A stretch of DNA of 64,000 nucleotides, from the NCBI RefSeq assembly GCF_038396635.1, contig NZ_CP121687.1, forward strand, positions 2,108,001 to 2,172,000. The letters run 5' to 3'. Under the pieces are notes generated by a model. It had not been told where the DNA came from. It made no database searches and saw only the letters and a program-made list of their open reading frames with translations. The translations under genes and the position numbers were made by a program. This stretch comes from Defluviitalea saccharophila (lineage in GTDB: Bacteria; Bacillota; Clostridia; Lachnospirales; Defluviitaleaceae). Below, one piece after another: positions 16,719 to 25,974 of this stretch. The number at the start of each line of letters is the position of its first letter. Position 1 is the stretch's first letter.

Positions 16719-18203
16719 ATGATTTTTTTGGGGATTGATTTAGGAACTTCTTCTGTAAAAGTGCTTGCTGTGGATCACAATGGAACAATACTTGGGGAAT
16801 CTTCAAAGGAATATCCGGTATATTACCCAAAAAGCAATTGGGCGGAACAAAACCCTGAAGACTGGTGGGTTAATACCAAAGAAGCTATTAAAGAAGTTAT
16901 TAGTAAAAATAATCTCCCTGCAGGAGAGATTCGTTCCATTGGGTTTAGCGGCCAAATGCATGGACTGGTAGCCTTGGATGAAAACAATAACGTACTGCTT
17001 CCTGCAATACTCTGGTGCGACCAAAGAACGGCAGAGGAATGTGAGGACATTACCAATCATTTTGGACAAGAAAAACTCACAGAACTTGTGGGCAATAAGG
17101 CCCTCACTGGCTTTACTGCACCCAAAATTCTATGGGTTAAGAAAAACCATCCTGAATTGTTTGAAAAAATAAGACATATTCTTCTTCCAAAAGATTATAT
17201 CCGATTTAGATTAACAGGAGATTATGCAACGGATGTATCCGATGCTTCCGGAATGCTTCTTTTAGATGTTAAAAACAGATGTTGGTCTAAAGAAATGATA
17301 GAATACATAGGCATTCAAGAAGAATATCTTCCAAAGCTCTATGAATCCTATGAAGTAACAGGAAAATTATCAGAGGCAGTGAAAGAAGAACTGGGATTAA
17401 CCGGAGAAGTTCTGGTTGTAGGCGGAGGTGGAGACAATGCCGCTGGAGCCATAGGAACCGGAACCGTTAAAGAAGGAACCGTAATGGTGACCCTTGGTAC
17501 TTCCGGCGTTGTGTTTGCAGCCCATGATGCTTACGCTGTAGACAGCCAGAATCGTCTTCATGCCTTCTGCCATTCTAATGGAAAGTATCATTCCATGGGG
17601 GTAATGCTTTCGGCGGCCAGCTGCTTAAAATGGTGGGTAGAAGAAGCCAATAAAGGAATGAACTTTGATGACCTCTTAAAAGAAGCCGGTGAGGCAGAAC
17701 CCGGATGCGGAGGAGTTATCTTCCTTCCATACCTCATGGGAGAACGTACCCCTTATGCTGATCCTGACGCAAGAGGAACCTTCTTAGGATTATCCATGAG
17801 CACCACCAGAGGAGAAATGACAAGAGCGGTATTAGAAGGTGTATCCTTTGGACTAAGGGATTCTCTTGAAATTCTAAAAGACATCAATGTGCCGATTTCT
17901 CAAATCATTGCGATTGGAGGAGGCTCAAAGAGTCCTCTATGGAAACAAATTCTTGCAGATATCTTTGGATATCCGATAGATGAAATCAATACAAATCAAG
18001 GCGGGGCTTTAGGAGCTGCTATTTTGGCAGGAGTAGGCGCAGGAGAATTTAGCAGCATCGAAGAAGCCTGTGATAAATTTATAAAAGTAGTTGGCTCTGT
18101 AAAACCTATAGAGCAAAATGTAGAAAAATATAATAAAATTTATACACGTTACAGAGCAGCTTATCAATCTTTAAAGGATTGGTTTAAGCTTAGTGCGGAA
18201 TAA
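16719..18203 (+). CDS. xylB: Xylulokinase
   Basis: 494 residues, FGGY carbohydrate kinase family. IFLGIDLGTSSVKVLAVD is the N-terminal phosphate loop, IGFSGQMHGLVALD the xylulose-binding MHG motif, and VTLGTSGVVFA and IAIGGGSKSPLWKQILADI belong to the ATPase fold. Phosphorylates D-xylulose to xylulose-5-phosphate. Preceded by AAGGAGGATTAGC and followed by a terminator. Confidence 0.96.
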   Translation: MIFLGIDLGTSSVKVLAVDHNGTILGESSKEYPVYYPKSNWAEQNPEDWWVNTKEAIKEVISKNNLPAGEIRSIGFSGQMHGLVALDENNNVLLPAILWCDQRTAEECEDITNHFGQEKLTELVGNKALTGFTAPKILWVKKNHPELFEKIRHILLPKDYIRFRLTGDYATDVSDASGMLLLDVKNRCWSKEMIEYIGIQEEYLPKLYESYEVTGKLSEAVKEELGLTGEVLVVGGGGDNAAGAIGTGTVKEGTVMVTLGTSGVVFAAHDAYAVDSQNRLHAFCHSNGKYHSMGVMLSAASCLKWWVEEANKGMNFDDLLKEAGEAEPGCGGVIFLPYLMGERTPYADPDARGTFLGLSMSTTRGEMTRAVLEGVSFGLRDSLEILKDINVPISQIIAIGGGSKSPLWKQILADIFGYPIDEINTNQGGALGAAILAGVGAGEFSSIEEACDKFIKVVGSVKPIEQNVEKYNKIYTRYRAAYQSLKDWFKLSAE

Positions 18204-18206
18204 AAG

Positions 18207-18228
18207 CCGGGATTATCCCGGTTTTTTT
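18207..18228 (+). terminator. Intrinsic terminator after xylB
   Basis: CCGGGA-TTA-TCCCGG (18207-18221) followed by seven T. Confidence 0.9.
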
Positions 18229-18308
18229 ATTGCATAGAAAAATCCTCCGGATTTCCTATGCAATAAGAAGTCCTATGGCAGAAGGCACACTCGCACAAAG
18301 TGTATTTT
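18229..18308 (+). repeat. Terminator-associated palindromic element, copy c (long form)
   Basis: ATTGCATAGAAAAATCC, CGGATTTCCTATGCAATAAGAAG, then GGCAGAAGGCACACTCGCAC. It starts directly at the end of the xylB terminator T-run and carries the second module shared with copies d and g. Confidence 0.7.
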
Positions 18309-18337
18309 AAGTATTAATAAAATTTTTAAAATAATCA

Positions 18338-18366
18338 TTGACAAAGTTAAATTTATTTCATATAAT
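18338..18366 (+). promoter_or_regulatory. Consensus promoter of the SAM-riboswitch operon
   Basis: TTGACA (18338-18343), 17-nt spacer, TATAAT (18361-18366). Perfect SigA hexamers, about 33 nt before the first riboswitch. Confidence 0.88.
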
Positions 18367-18399
18367 TCCTATCAACATAGTATAATTTAATTAATTGAA

Positions 18400-18540
18400 C
18401 TCTTATCCAGAGAGGCGGAGGGATTGGCCCAATGAAGCCCGGCAGCCTGCACATATGCAAGGTGCTAAATCCAACAGCTTATTTCAATGAGCTGAGAGAT
18501 GAGAGAGGAAAATTAGACCTCTTTCATAAGAGGTCATTTT
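18400..18540 (+). ncRNA. SAM-I riboswitch 1 (S-box) with weak terminator
   Basis: The aptamer opens with CTCTTATC and AGAGAGGCGGAGGGA, then GGCCC, GATGAAGCCCGGCA-type core (here AATGAAGCCCGGCAGCC), AAGGTGCTAAATCCAACAG and closes with GATGAGAG (P1 partner of CTCTTATC). The expression platform GACCTCTT/AAGAGGTC (18516-18535) is followed only by ATTTTAATT, a short U-tract, so termination may be incomplete. Confidence 0.92.
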
Positions 18541-18630
18541 AATTACATAGGAAATTCCTTCGGATTTCCTATGCAATAAAAAGCCCTTCGGGCAGAATGC
18601 ACACTCGCGCGTATTGATTTTGTCGGCTTT
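18541..18630 (+). repeat. Terminator-associated palindromic element, copy d (long form)
   Basis: TTACATAGGAAATTCC, TTCGGATTTCCTATGCAATAAAAAGCC, CTTCGGGCAGAATGCACACTCGCGC. The most complete copy: first hairpin CATAGGAAAT/ATTTCCTATG, second hairpin GCCC-TTC-GGGC, then a conserved tail. It lies between the two SAM riboswitches. Confidence 0.75.
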
Positions 18631-18703
18631 GCCGACGGCGCTCGGTGCAAGAGTTTCGCAAGCGAAACGCTTACTTGAATTGTAGCTACAATTACATACA
18701 AAA

Positions 18704-18847
18704 CTCTTATCAAGAGAGGCGGAGGGAATGGCCCGATGAAGCCCGGCAACCTGCATTATGCAAGGTGCTAATTCCAACAGCTCAATTTAGATGAGCTGAG
18801 AGATGAGAGAGGACTGATCAACCTCTTTCATCTGAAAGAGGTTTTTT
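18704..18847 (+). ncRNA. SAM-I riboswitch 2 (S-box) with strong terminator
   Basis: The second aptamer: CTCTTATC-AAGAGAGGCGGAGGGAATGG, GATGAAGCCCGGCAACC, AAGGTGCTAATTCCAACAG and GATGAGAG (18802-18809). The platform AACCTCTTTCA/TGAAAGAGGTT (18820-18843) is followed by six T, a full terminator. SAM binding should stop transcription before metQ. Confidence 0.95.
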
Positions 18848-18906
18848 CATTGGTGCCTAAGCACTGAAGGAAGTTTAAAAAATCAAAAAATAGGGAGGAA
18901 ATAAAG

Positions 18907-19722
18907 ATGAAAAAGCTAAGTATACTGATTTTACTCGTTATAACTGTATTAGGGGTATTTGCAGGATGTGCATCAAAAGAAAATAAAACCATTGTTTTCG
19001 GAGTGGCTCCAGGACCTTATGGGGATATGGTGCTTAAGGGTGTTAAGCCAGGTTTAGAAAAGAAGGGATATAAGGTTGAACTTAAAGAGTTCAGTGATTA
19101 TGTACAACCGAATCTTGCCTTAGCCAATAAAGAAATCGATGCGAATGTATTTCAGCATTTGGTGTATTTAAATAAATTTGCAGAAGACCATGGACTTAAG
19201 TTATCCCCTGTTATCAATATACCAACAGCAGCGGTAGGGTTGTATTCCAACAAAGTGAAAAGCCTGGATGAATTGCCGGATGGCGCTGAAGTAACCATAG
19301 CAAATGACCCTACCAACCTGGCAAGAGCTCTTAGGGTCTTAGAACAAGCAGGATTGATTACATTAAATAAAAACATAGATCCTTCTAAGGCATCTGAAAA
19401 AGATATAGAATCCAATCCCAAAAATCTTAAAATCACGCCAGTAGAAGCAGCACAACTGCCAAGAACTTTAGACAGTGTGGACCTTGCTGCCATCAATGGA
19501 AATTATGCTATTTCCGCAGGGATTGATTTATCTACAGCCATTGTCATGGAAGAACTGCAGGAAGAGTATAAAAACCTCATTGCTGTAAGAACAGAAGATA
19601 TCAATGAACAATTCGTAAAGGATATTAAAGAAGTCGTTGAATCAGAAGAGTTCAGGGCAGTTATTGAAAACCCGGACGATATGTTTAAGGCTTTCCAAAA
19701 GCCAGCCTGGTTTTTAAAGTAG
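18907..19722 (+). CDS. metQ: MetQ, methionine ABC transporter substrate-binding lipoprotein
   Basis: 271 residues. Lipoprotein signal with lipobox FAGC (Cys21). IVFGVAPGPYGDMVLKGVKPGLEKKGY and LANKEIDANVFQHLVYLNKF are typical NlpA/MetQ motifs. Binds methionine at the cell surface and hands it to MetNI. First gene after two SAM-I riboswitches, so repressed when SAM is plentiful. Confidence 0.95.
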   Translation: MKKLSILILLVITVLGVFAGCASKENKTIVFGVAPGPYGDMVLKGVKPGLEKKGYKVELKEFSDYVQPNLALANKEIDANVFQHLVYLNKFAEDHGLKLSPVINIPTAAVGLYSNKVKSLDELPDGAEVTIANDPTNLARALRVLEQAGLITLNKNIDPSKASEKDIESNPKNLKITPVEAAQLPRTLDSVDLAAINGNYAISAGIDLSTAIVMEELQEEYKNLIAVRTEDINEQFVKDIKEVVESEEFRAVIENPDDMFKAFQKPAWFLK

Positions 19723-19734
19723 GGAGGAAACGAT

Positions 19735-20748
19735 ATGATTCAATTTAAGGATGTCAGTGTTACTTATGAGGGGGATGAAGGCAAAGTCGAAGCGGTTCAG
19801 AAGCTTTCCCTGCAAATCAATAAAGGAGAAATTTTTGGCATTGTGGGTTCCAGTGGAGCAGGGAAAAGCACCCTGCTTCGCACCATTAATCTTTTAGAAA
19901 GACCATCAGAAGGAAGAATTTATATTAACAATCAGGATATTACCGATTTAAAAGGAGAAGATTTAAGACTCCTAAGACAAAAAATTGGGATGATTTTTCA
20001 ACATTTTAACTTAATTAAAAGAAAGACGGTCTTTGATAATATAGCCTTTCCTATGGTAGCAGCAGGTAAGCCCAGGGAAGAAATTCATAAAAGAGTGAAT
20101 GAACTGCTTCATTTGGTAGGACTTTCAGATAAAAGTAATGCTTTTCCCAGTCAGCTAAGCGGCGGACAGAAACAAAGGGTAGGTATCGCAAGAGCCCTTG
20201 CCAACGAAACAGAAATTCTTCTTTGTGACGAACCTACTTCTGCTCTTGATTTAGAAACGACAAAATCCATTTTAAATTTATTAAAAGAAATCAATCAAAA
20301 ATTAGGCATAACCATTGTCATCATTACCCATGAGATGGATGTGGTTAAAAACATCTGCGACAGAGTGGCGGTGATGAATGACGGGTATTTGTTAGAAGTA
20401 GGGGATGTGTATGACGTATTTGTGAATCCCAAGGATGCCTTTACAAAACAGCTGATTGAACATACCTTCCACCTGGAGTTTCCTGATCAGATATTTAATG
20501 ATTTTAAAGGCAGGGTATTAAAAATCGTTTATAAAGGGGAGGCGGCAACCGAACCTTTACTGTCAGAAGTCTCTAAACGTTACAATATCAAATTGAATAT
20601 TGTACATGGAAAAATAGAGTATATAGGAGATCGCCCTGTAGGAATCCTGGTCGTTGAGTTAGAAGGAGACGAAGGGGAAGTTCAATCGGCAGAAGACTAT
20701 ATCAATGAAAGAACAGCATTTACGGAGGTGGTACTCTATGCAAGCTGA
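19735..20748 (+). CDS. metN: MetN, methionine importer ATPase
   Basis: 337 residues. Walker A GSSGAGKST, signature LSGGQKQRVGIARALA, Walker B ILLCDEPTSALD, and a C-terminal NIL/ACT-like domain (about residues 255-335) that lets methionine inhibit transport. Thirteen nt after metQ; its end overlaps metI by 11 nt. Confidence 0.95.
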   Translation: MIQFKDVSVTYEGDEGKVEAVQKLSLQINKGEIFGIVGSSGAGKSTLLRTINLLERPSEGRIYINNQDITDLKGEDLRLLRQKIGMIFQHFNLIKRKTVFDNIAFPMVAAGKPREEIHKRVNELLHLVGLSDKSNAFPSQLSGGQKQRVGIARALANETEILLCDEPTSALDLETTKSILNLLKEINQKLGITIVIITHEMDVVKNICDRVAVMNDGYLLEVGDVYDVFVNPKDAFTKQLIEHTFHLEFPDQIFNDFKGRVLKIVYKGEAATEPLLSEVSKRYNIKLNIVHGKIEYIGDRPVGILVVELEGDEGEVQSAEDYINERTAFTEVVLYAS

Positions 20749-21391
20749 ACTTATTTTTGATTTACTAAAATCTCTGGGGGAAACCTTTCAAATGGTGGGA
20801 ATAGCACTGATATTATCCGTAATTTTGGGTATTCCTTTGGGTTTATTTTTATTTCTTACATCCAGCGGTTTATTTTTTAATAATAAAACCCTTAATTTTA
20901 TTGGTGGGTTGATTATCAATGTCATAAGATCCACTCCGTTTGTGATTTTGCTTGTACTTCTTTTACCCGTAACAAAGTTTATAACGGGAACAACCATAGG
21001 ATCAGGGGCGGCATCAGTCCCTCTTTCCGTTGCAGCCATAGCCTTTTATGCAAGACTTGTAGAAGCAGCCTTTAGAGAGGTTGACAGGGGAGTCATAGAA
21101 GCGGCTCAGGCAGCAGGAGCAACAACCAAAATAATTATATACCATGTGCTTTTAACAGAAGCCCTGCCCAGTTTGATTGTAGGCATTACAGTAACCGCTA
21201 TTAGCTTAATCGGTTATTCTGCTATGGCAGGGGTTGTCGGAGGCGGAGGCGTTGGAGATTTAGCCATTCGATTTGGATACTACAGATATCAAACCCATGT
21301 CATGATTATTACAGTTGTGATACTGGTGATTATTGTACAGAGCTTTCAATGGTTAGGAGATTATAGTGCAAAAAAAGTAGATAAGAGATAA
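20738..21391 (+). CDS. metI: MetI, methionine importer permease
   Basis: 217 residues with five membrane segments. EAAQAAGATTKIIIYHVLLTEALPSLIVG is the EAA loop contacting MetN, and AMAGVVGGGGVGDLAIRFGYYRYQTHVM is a MetI signature. ATG 20738 chosen because GGAGGTG lies 7 nt upstream inside metN; an earlier ATG at 20705 lacks such a site. Confidence 0.95.
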   Translation: MQAELIFDLLKSLGETFQMVGIALILSVILGIPLGLFLFLTSSGLFFNNKTLNFIGGLIINVIRSTPFVILLVLLLPVTKFITGTTIGSGAASVPLSVAAIAFYARLVEAAFREVDRGVIEAAQAAGATTKIIIYHVLLTEALPSLIVGITVTAISLIGYSAMAGVVGGGGVGDLAIRFGYYRYQTHVMIITVVILVIIVQSFQWLGDYSAKKVDKR

Positions 21392-21430
21392 AGATATTTA
21401 GATAAAATGCAGCTTATAGGGGGAAAAAAG

Positions 21431-22741
21431 ATGTCATATAAAAAATATTGGAATGAAGCCATAGAAGCCATGCCAAGAGAAGAAATTGAAACATACCAAA
21501 CAGAACAGCTAAAGCGGCACCTTCAATTTGCCTATGAAAATTCACCATATTATAAACAATCCTTTGATGAAGCAGGGGTAAGCCCTGAGGATTTTAAAGT
21601 CTTATCCGATTTATCCAAATTTCCTTTTATCAATAAACAAATAGAAAGGGACGCCCAACTCTCAAAACCCTTGCTTGGAACTTTGGCTGCAACATCTGAA
21701 GAAGATGTGGTATTTGTTTCTGCATCCAGCGGTTCAACCGGAGTACCTACCTTAAGTCCTTTTACAAAGGTTGATTTTGATGAGTTTCAGGATGTTCAAA
21801 GCAGACTGTTCTGGGCAGCAGGGGTAAGACCAAATGACAGATATGTTCATGCCTTAAATTTCACCTTGTTTGTAGGAGGCCCTGATGTGATAGGGGCACA
21901 GAATTTAGGGGCATTATGTATATGGGCAGGAACCATTCCTTCTGAAAGACTGCTTTATATTTTAAAGGAGTTCCAGCCTACAGTAATCTGGACGACCCCT
22001 TCCTATGCATGGTATCTTGGAGAAACCGCTAAAAAGCAGGGGATTAATCCTGCGACGGACCTTGCGATTCATAAAATCATTGTTGCCGGGGAGCCGGGAG
22101 GCTCCATAGAAGCCACAAGAAAAGCGATTGAAGAGCTGTGGGACGCAGAAGTTTATGATTTTTACGGTATTTCCGATATTTACGGGGCTTGTGCGGGAAT
22201 GTGCAGTGAAAGAAATGGACTTCATATAGCAGAAGACCAGATTTATGTGGAAGTGATAGACCCTGTAACCTTAGAGCCTGTAAAGGATGGGGAAAGAGGA
22301 GAACTGGTGCTTACGACCCTAAGAAAACAGGCAAGACCGATGATTCGCTTCAGAACAGGGGATATTGCCATCGTCAATAGAGAAAAATGCGGATGCGGCC
22401 GCACCCATGGAAGAATTCAGATTGTAGGCAGACTGGATGATATGCTCATTGTATCAGGCGTTAACATCTTCCCTAGCGATATAGAATTTATCGTTCGAAA
22501 CATTAAGGAGTTAACCGGTGAATACAGAGTTTATGCGCTCTCTGAAAACTTTACCACCAAATTTAAAGTGGAAGTAGAAAAACTTGCTGATGCATCCATC
22601 AGTAATGAAGCATTGGCAGAGAAGGTATCGCAAAGCATTAAAGCAAGATTAGGGGTTAAACCTAAAGAAGTGGTGATACTTGAAGAAGGCACTCTTCCAA
22701 GAGCGACCCATAAGGCGAAGAGATTTGTTGATTTAAGATAA
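21431..22741 (+). CDS. PaaK-like acyl/aryl-CoA ligase (AMP-forming)
   Basis: 436 residues. VSASSGSTGVPTLSPFTK is the ATP-binding loop, VYDFYGISDIYGACAGMC the mid motif, and RPMIRFRTGDIAIV plus GRIQIVGRLDDMLIVSGVNIFPSDIE the hinge and C-terminal domain typical of phenylacetate-CoA ligases. ATG 21431 follows GGGGG. It lies 39 nt after metI, with no terminator between, and precedes an aminotransferase and a 2-oxoacid:ferredoxin oxidoreductase. The real acid may be phenylacetate, indoleacetate or, given SAM-riboswitch control, 3-methylthiopropionate (inference). Confidence 0.85.
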   Translation: MSYKKYWNEAIEAMPREEIETYQTEQLKRHLQFAYENSPYYKQSFDEAGVSPEDFKVLSDLSKFPFINKQIERDAQLSKPLLGTLAATSEEDVVFVSASSGSTGVPTLSPFTKVDFDEFQDVQSRLFWAAGVRPNDRYVHALNFTLFVGGPDVIGAQNLGALCIWAGTIPSERLLYILKEFQPTVIWTTPSYAWYLGETAKKQGINPATDLAIHKIIVAGEPGGSIEATRKAIEELWDAEVYDFYGISDIYGACAGMCSERNGLHIAEDQIYVEVIDPVTLEPVKDGERGELVLTTLRKQARPMIRFRTGDIAIVNREKCGCGRTHGRIQIVGRLDDMLIVSGVNIFPSDIEFIVRNIKELTGEYRVYALSENFTTKFKVEVEKLADASISNEALAEKVSQSIKARLGVKPKEVVILEEGTLPRATHKAKRFVDLR

Positions 22742-22763
22742 GAATAGAAAGAAGGAAAATAGA

Positions 22764-23945
22764 ATGCCGCAAGTAAGTAATCGTCTGGACTTTTTCACAG
22801 AATCCATCATTAGAAAAATGACGCGAATAGCCAATCGTTATGGGGCAATCAATCTATCCCAGGGTTTTCCGGATTTTGATCCGCCGGAGGAACTGCTTAA
22901 AGCGTTAAAAAAGGTTGGAGATGAAGGCCCCCATCAATATTCCATTACCTGGGGGGCACAAAATTTCAGGGAAGCCCTTGCAAAAAAGCAATCAAAATAT
23001 ATGGATATTCCAATTGATCCGGATACGCAAATCGTTGTCACCTGTGGAAGTACGGAAGCTATGATGGCAGCCATGATGACAGCGTGTAAACCGGGAGATA
23101 AAGTCATCGTCTTTTCTCCTTTTTATGAAAATTATGTAGCAGATACGATCCTTGCCGGTGCAGAACCCATTTATGTGCCCCTTCATCCGCCGACTTTTCA
23201 TTTTGATAAAGAAGAGCTTAAAAAAGCCTTTGAACAAAATCCAAAAGCCCTTATCCTCTGCAATCCTTCCAATCCCACGGGTAAAGTCTTTACACGGGAA
23301 GAACTGGAGTTTATTGCAGAACTGACAGTACAATACGATGTTTTTGTTATTACAGACGAGGTCTATGAACACATCGTTTTTGAACCCCATGAACATATTT
23401 ATTTTGCTTCTTTGCCGGGAATGTTTGAGCGAACCATTTCCTGCAGTTCTCTTTCAAAAACATATTCAATTACGGGATGGAGACTTGGATATGTAATAGG
23501 TCCTTCTGAGGTGATTGAAAATGTACGCAAGGTCCATGATTTTCTAACAGTGGGAGCAGCAGCACCCTTGCAGGAAGCAGCGGTAACAGCCCTTCATTTT
23601 TCGGATGAGTATTATAAAGATTTAAGAAAGTTGTATACAGAGAAAAAGAATTTATTCTTAAAAGGTTTAGATGAGTTAGGTCTTAAATACACAGAGCCTC
23701 AGGGAGCTTATTATGTTTTAGTGGATATTTCAGAATTTGGAGCCCCTGACGATACGGTGTTTTGTGAGTGGATGGCTAAGGAAGTAGGGGTAGCCGCTGT
23801 TCCCGGCTCCAGTTTCTTTAAGGAAGATGTGAATCACTTAATTCGTTTTCACTTTGCCAAAAAGACGGATACACTAAAAGAAGCCCTAAAAAGGCTTTCA
23901 ACCTTAAGAGAAAAGGCAAAAACTGCAGAATGGAGGATACCATGA
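22764..23945 (+). CDS. PLP class I/II aminotransferase
   Basis: 393 residues. INLSQGFPDFDPPEEL, LILCNPSNPTGKVFTREEL, VITDEVYEHIVFE, SCSSLSKTYSITGWRLGYVIGP (PLP lysine in SLSKTYS) and FHFAKKTDTLKEAL place it with broad aromatic/methionine aminotransferases (MtnE- and KAT-like). It would interconvert an amino acid and its 2-oxo acid for the adjacent KOR. Translationally coupled to korG by ATGA at 23942. Confidence 0.88.
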   Translation: MPQVSNRLDFFTESIIRKMTRIANRYGAINLSQGFPDFDPPEELLKALKKVGDEGPHQYSITWGAQNFREALAKKQSKYMDIPIDPDTQIVVTCGSTEAMMAAMMTACKPGDKVIVFSPFYENYVADTILAGAEPIYVPLHPPTFHFDKEELKKAFEQNPKALILCNPSNPTGKVFTREELEFIAELTVQYDVFVITDEVYEHIVFEPHEHIYFASLPGMFERTISCSSLSKTYSITGWRLGYVIGPSEVIENVRKVHDFLTVGAAAPLQEAAVTALHFSDEYYKDLRKLYTEKKNLFLKGLDELGLKYTEPQGAYYVLVDISEFGAPDDTVFCEWMAKEVGVAAVPGSSFFKEDVNHLIRFHFAKKTDTLKEALKRLSTLREKAKTAEWRIP

Positions 23946-24490
23946 TTGAAATCAGATGGCATGGAAGAGGGGGACAGGGGAGCTTTACCGCTTCCAGAAT
24001 TCTAGGCGCCGCTGCTTCTTTATACGGCAATAAATATTCCCTGGCTTTTCCCTCCTTTGGACCTGAGAGAAGAGGGGCGCCCATCACTGCCTTTACAAAA
24101 ATAGATGATACTAAAATCAGAGACAGAAGTGAGATTAAACACTGCGACTATATTGTTGTACTGGATGAAACATTGTTTACCCCTTCTTTTTTTCAGGATT
24201 TAAAGCCCGGCGGGAGAATCCTTATCAATACTGCCTGGGGAGAACGATATAAAGAAATCTCACAGGATTTAATTGTAACCTTTGATGCAGAGGCGATTGC
24301 ACAAGAAATATTAGGTAAGCCAGTAACCAATACAGCTATGATCGGTGCATTGCTTGGTATTTCGGAAATTATTCCAATCGAAGCAGGAGCAGAAGGCATA
24401 AACAATGAGTTCTCACCGATTTTAGCCGAGAAAAATATTCGTGTTTTAAAGAAGGCTTATGAAATGATTAAGGGGGGCGGCTATGCATAA
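23942..24490 (+). CDS. korG: 2-Oxoacid:ferredoxin oxidoreductase gamma subunit
   Basis: 182 residues. IRWHGRGGQGSFTASRILGAAA is the gamma-subunit signature, FGPERRGAPITAFTKIDD follows. Start ATG 23942 because TGGAGG lies 5 nt upstream. Overlaps the aminotransferase stop. Part of a four-subunit (gamma-delta-alpha-beta) enzyme as in POR/VOR/KOR; substrate unproven. Confidence 0.9.
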   Translation: MIEIRWHGRGGQGSFTASRILGAAASLYGNKYSLAFPSFGPERRGAPITAFTKIDDTKIRDRSEIKHCDYIVVLDETLFTPSFFQDLKPGGRILINTAWGERYKEISQDLIVTFDAEAIAQEILGKPVTNTAMIGALLGISEIIPIEAGAEGINNEFSPILAEKNIRVLKKAYEMIKGGGYA

Positions 24491-24791
24491 ACCGGAATTA
24501 AAACAGTATGAAAAGCCCAAACACATCAATGACTATCCTTGTGGGCCAGCCGCTCTAGCAGGAACTCTAGTCGCGAAAAACGCAGGATGGCGAACAAAAA
24601 GACCAATAATACATAAAGAAAAATGTGCAGGGTGCTATCTTTGCTACCTGTATTGTCCGGAGGGAACCATTTTTAAAGAAGATAAGAAAATAAATTTCGA
24701 TTATGATTTCTGTAAGGGCTGTGGTATCTGTTCAAAAGTTTGTGCCCACAAAGCCATAGAAATGATAAAGGAGGGGGAAAATGGGAACTAG
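24483..24791 (+). CDS. korD: 2-Oxoacid:ferredoxin oxidoreductase delta subunit (2x[4Fe-4S])
   Basis: 102 residues. Two clostridial-type clusters: CAGCYLCYLYCPEG and CKGCGICSKVCAHKA. Start overlaps korG by 8 nt. Carries electrons to ferredoxin. Confidence 0.92.
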   Translation: MHKPELKQYEKPKHINDYPCGPAALAGTLVAKNAGWRTKRPIIHKEKCAGCYLCYLYCPEGTIFKEDKKINFDYDFCKGCGICSKVCAHKAIEMIKEGENGN

Positions 24792-25974
24792 TAAAGTATT
24801 CGTATCAGGGAATGAAGCTGCAGCCATAGGCGTTAAACTGGCAAGGGCACATGTGATTTCTGCCTATCCCATTACCCCGCAAACTGTAGTGGTTGAAAGA
24901 CTTTCAGAAATGGTTGAAGCAGGAGAGCTTAAGGCAGAATTTATCCATGTAGAATCCGAACACTCTGCCATGTCGGCAGCCATGGGTGCCAGTGCAGTAG
25001 GAGCAAGAGCCTTCACAGCCACATCCTCTCAGGGACTTTTATATATGGCGGAGTGTCTCCATTACGCCAGTGGAGGAAGATTTCCCATTGTGATGATGAA
25101 TGCCAATCGCTCCCTGGCACTTCCCTGGAGTATTTATGGGGATCAAAGAGATTCCCTGTCCTTGCTGGATTCGGGATGGCTTCAGGTTTATGTGGAAGAC
25201 GCCCAGGAAAGCTTGGATATGATGATTCAGGCTTATGCCATCGCCGAACATAAAGAGGTACTAACCCCTGTGATGGTGAATTTAGATGGCTTTGTTTTAA
25301 CCCACACCTATGAACTGGTAGAAGTACCAAGGCAGGAAGATGTGGATGAGTTTTTGCCTCCTTTTGATACGGAAAACAAGCTGGATTTTGAAAATCCTAA
25401 AAATATGTGCTTTAGTTCTTCGCCATCGGATAACATGGAATTTAAGTACCAGCAGCATAAAGCGGCCTTAAAAGCTTCGGAAGTCATCAAAAAAGTAGAC
25501 CAGTCATACCGTGAAAAGTTTGGAAGAGGCTATGGGGGGCTAGTGGATGGATACAGATGTGACGATGCAGAAATCATACTCATTACCTTAGGAAGCATCA
25601 CCGGAACCTGCAGAGTGGTGGTAGATGAATTAAGAAGTCAAGGGAAAAAGGTGGGGGTACTTAAAATTCGTTTTATGCGTCCTTTTCCAGAGAAAGAAAT
25701 CCTTGATATAACCCGGGGTGCAAAGGTTATAGGCGTATTGGAGAAAGATATTTCCTTTGGCTATGAAGGAACCGTCTATACGAATGTGAATTCTGCATTG
25801 ATAAAATCAGGAAGAATCATTAAATCGTATAATTTTATTGCCGGTCTTGGGGGGCGGGATATTTCCAGAGAAGACATAAAATATATGTATGAGTATTTAG
25901 AACAAGCAGCAAGCGGAGCAGAAAAGGAATGCGTCAAATTTATCAACCTGGGGGTGGACACAGATGGGGAATGA
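24781..25974 (+). CDS. korA: 2-Oxoacid:ferredoxin oxidoreductase alpha subunit
   Basis: 397 residues. VSGNEAAAIGVKLARAHVISAYPITPQT, EHSAMSAAMGASAVGARAFTATSSQGL and ALPWSIYGDQRDSLSLLDSGW are alpha-subunit motifs of the PorA/VorA type. Overlaps korD by 11 nt and korB by 11 nt, so the complex is made by coupled translation. Confidence 0.93.
   Translation: MGTSKVFVSGNEAAAIGVKLARAHVISAYPITPQTVVVERLSEMVEAGELKAEFIHVESEHSAMSAAMGASAVGARAFTATSSQGLLYMAECLHYASGGRFPIVMMNANRSLALPWSIYGDQRDSLSLLDSGWLQVYVEDAQESLDMMIQAYAIAEHKEVLTPVMVNLDGFVLTHTYELVEVPRQEDVDEFLPPFDTENKLDFENPKNMCFSSSPSDNMEFKYQQHKAALKASEVIKKVDQSYREKFGRGYGGLVDGYRCDDAEIILITLGSITGTCRVVVDELRSQGKKVGVLKIRFMRPFPEKEILDITRGAKVIGVLEKDISFGYEGTVYTNVNSALIKSGRIIKSYNFIAGLGGRDISREDIKYMYEYLEQAASGAEKECVKFINLGVDTDGE

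Noticed and set aside
18400-18540. First SAM-I riboswitch as a dead pseudo-copy
   Set aside because: All core aptamer segments and the P1 pairing are intact; only the U-tract is weak, so loss of function is not shown.
18484-18777. Minus-strand frame with CAFCPKGFLLHR
   Set aside because: The same peptide appears opposite copy g (62377-62661); it is translation of the non-coding palindromic element and riboswitch, not a gene.
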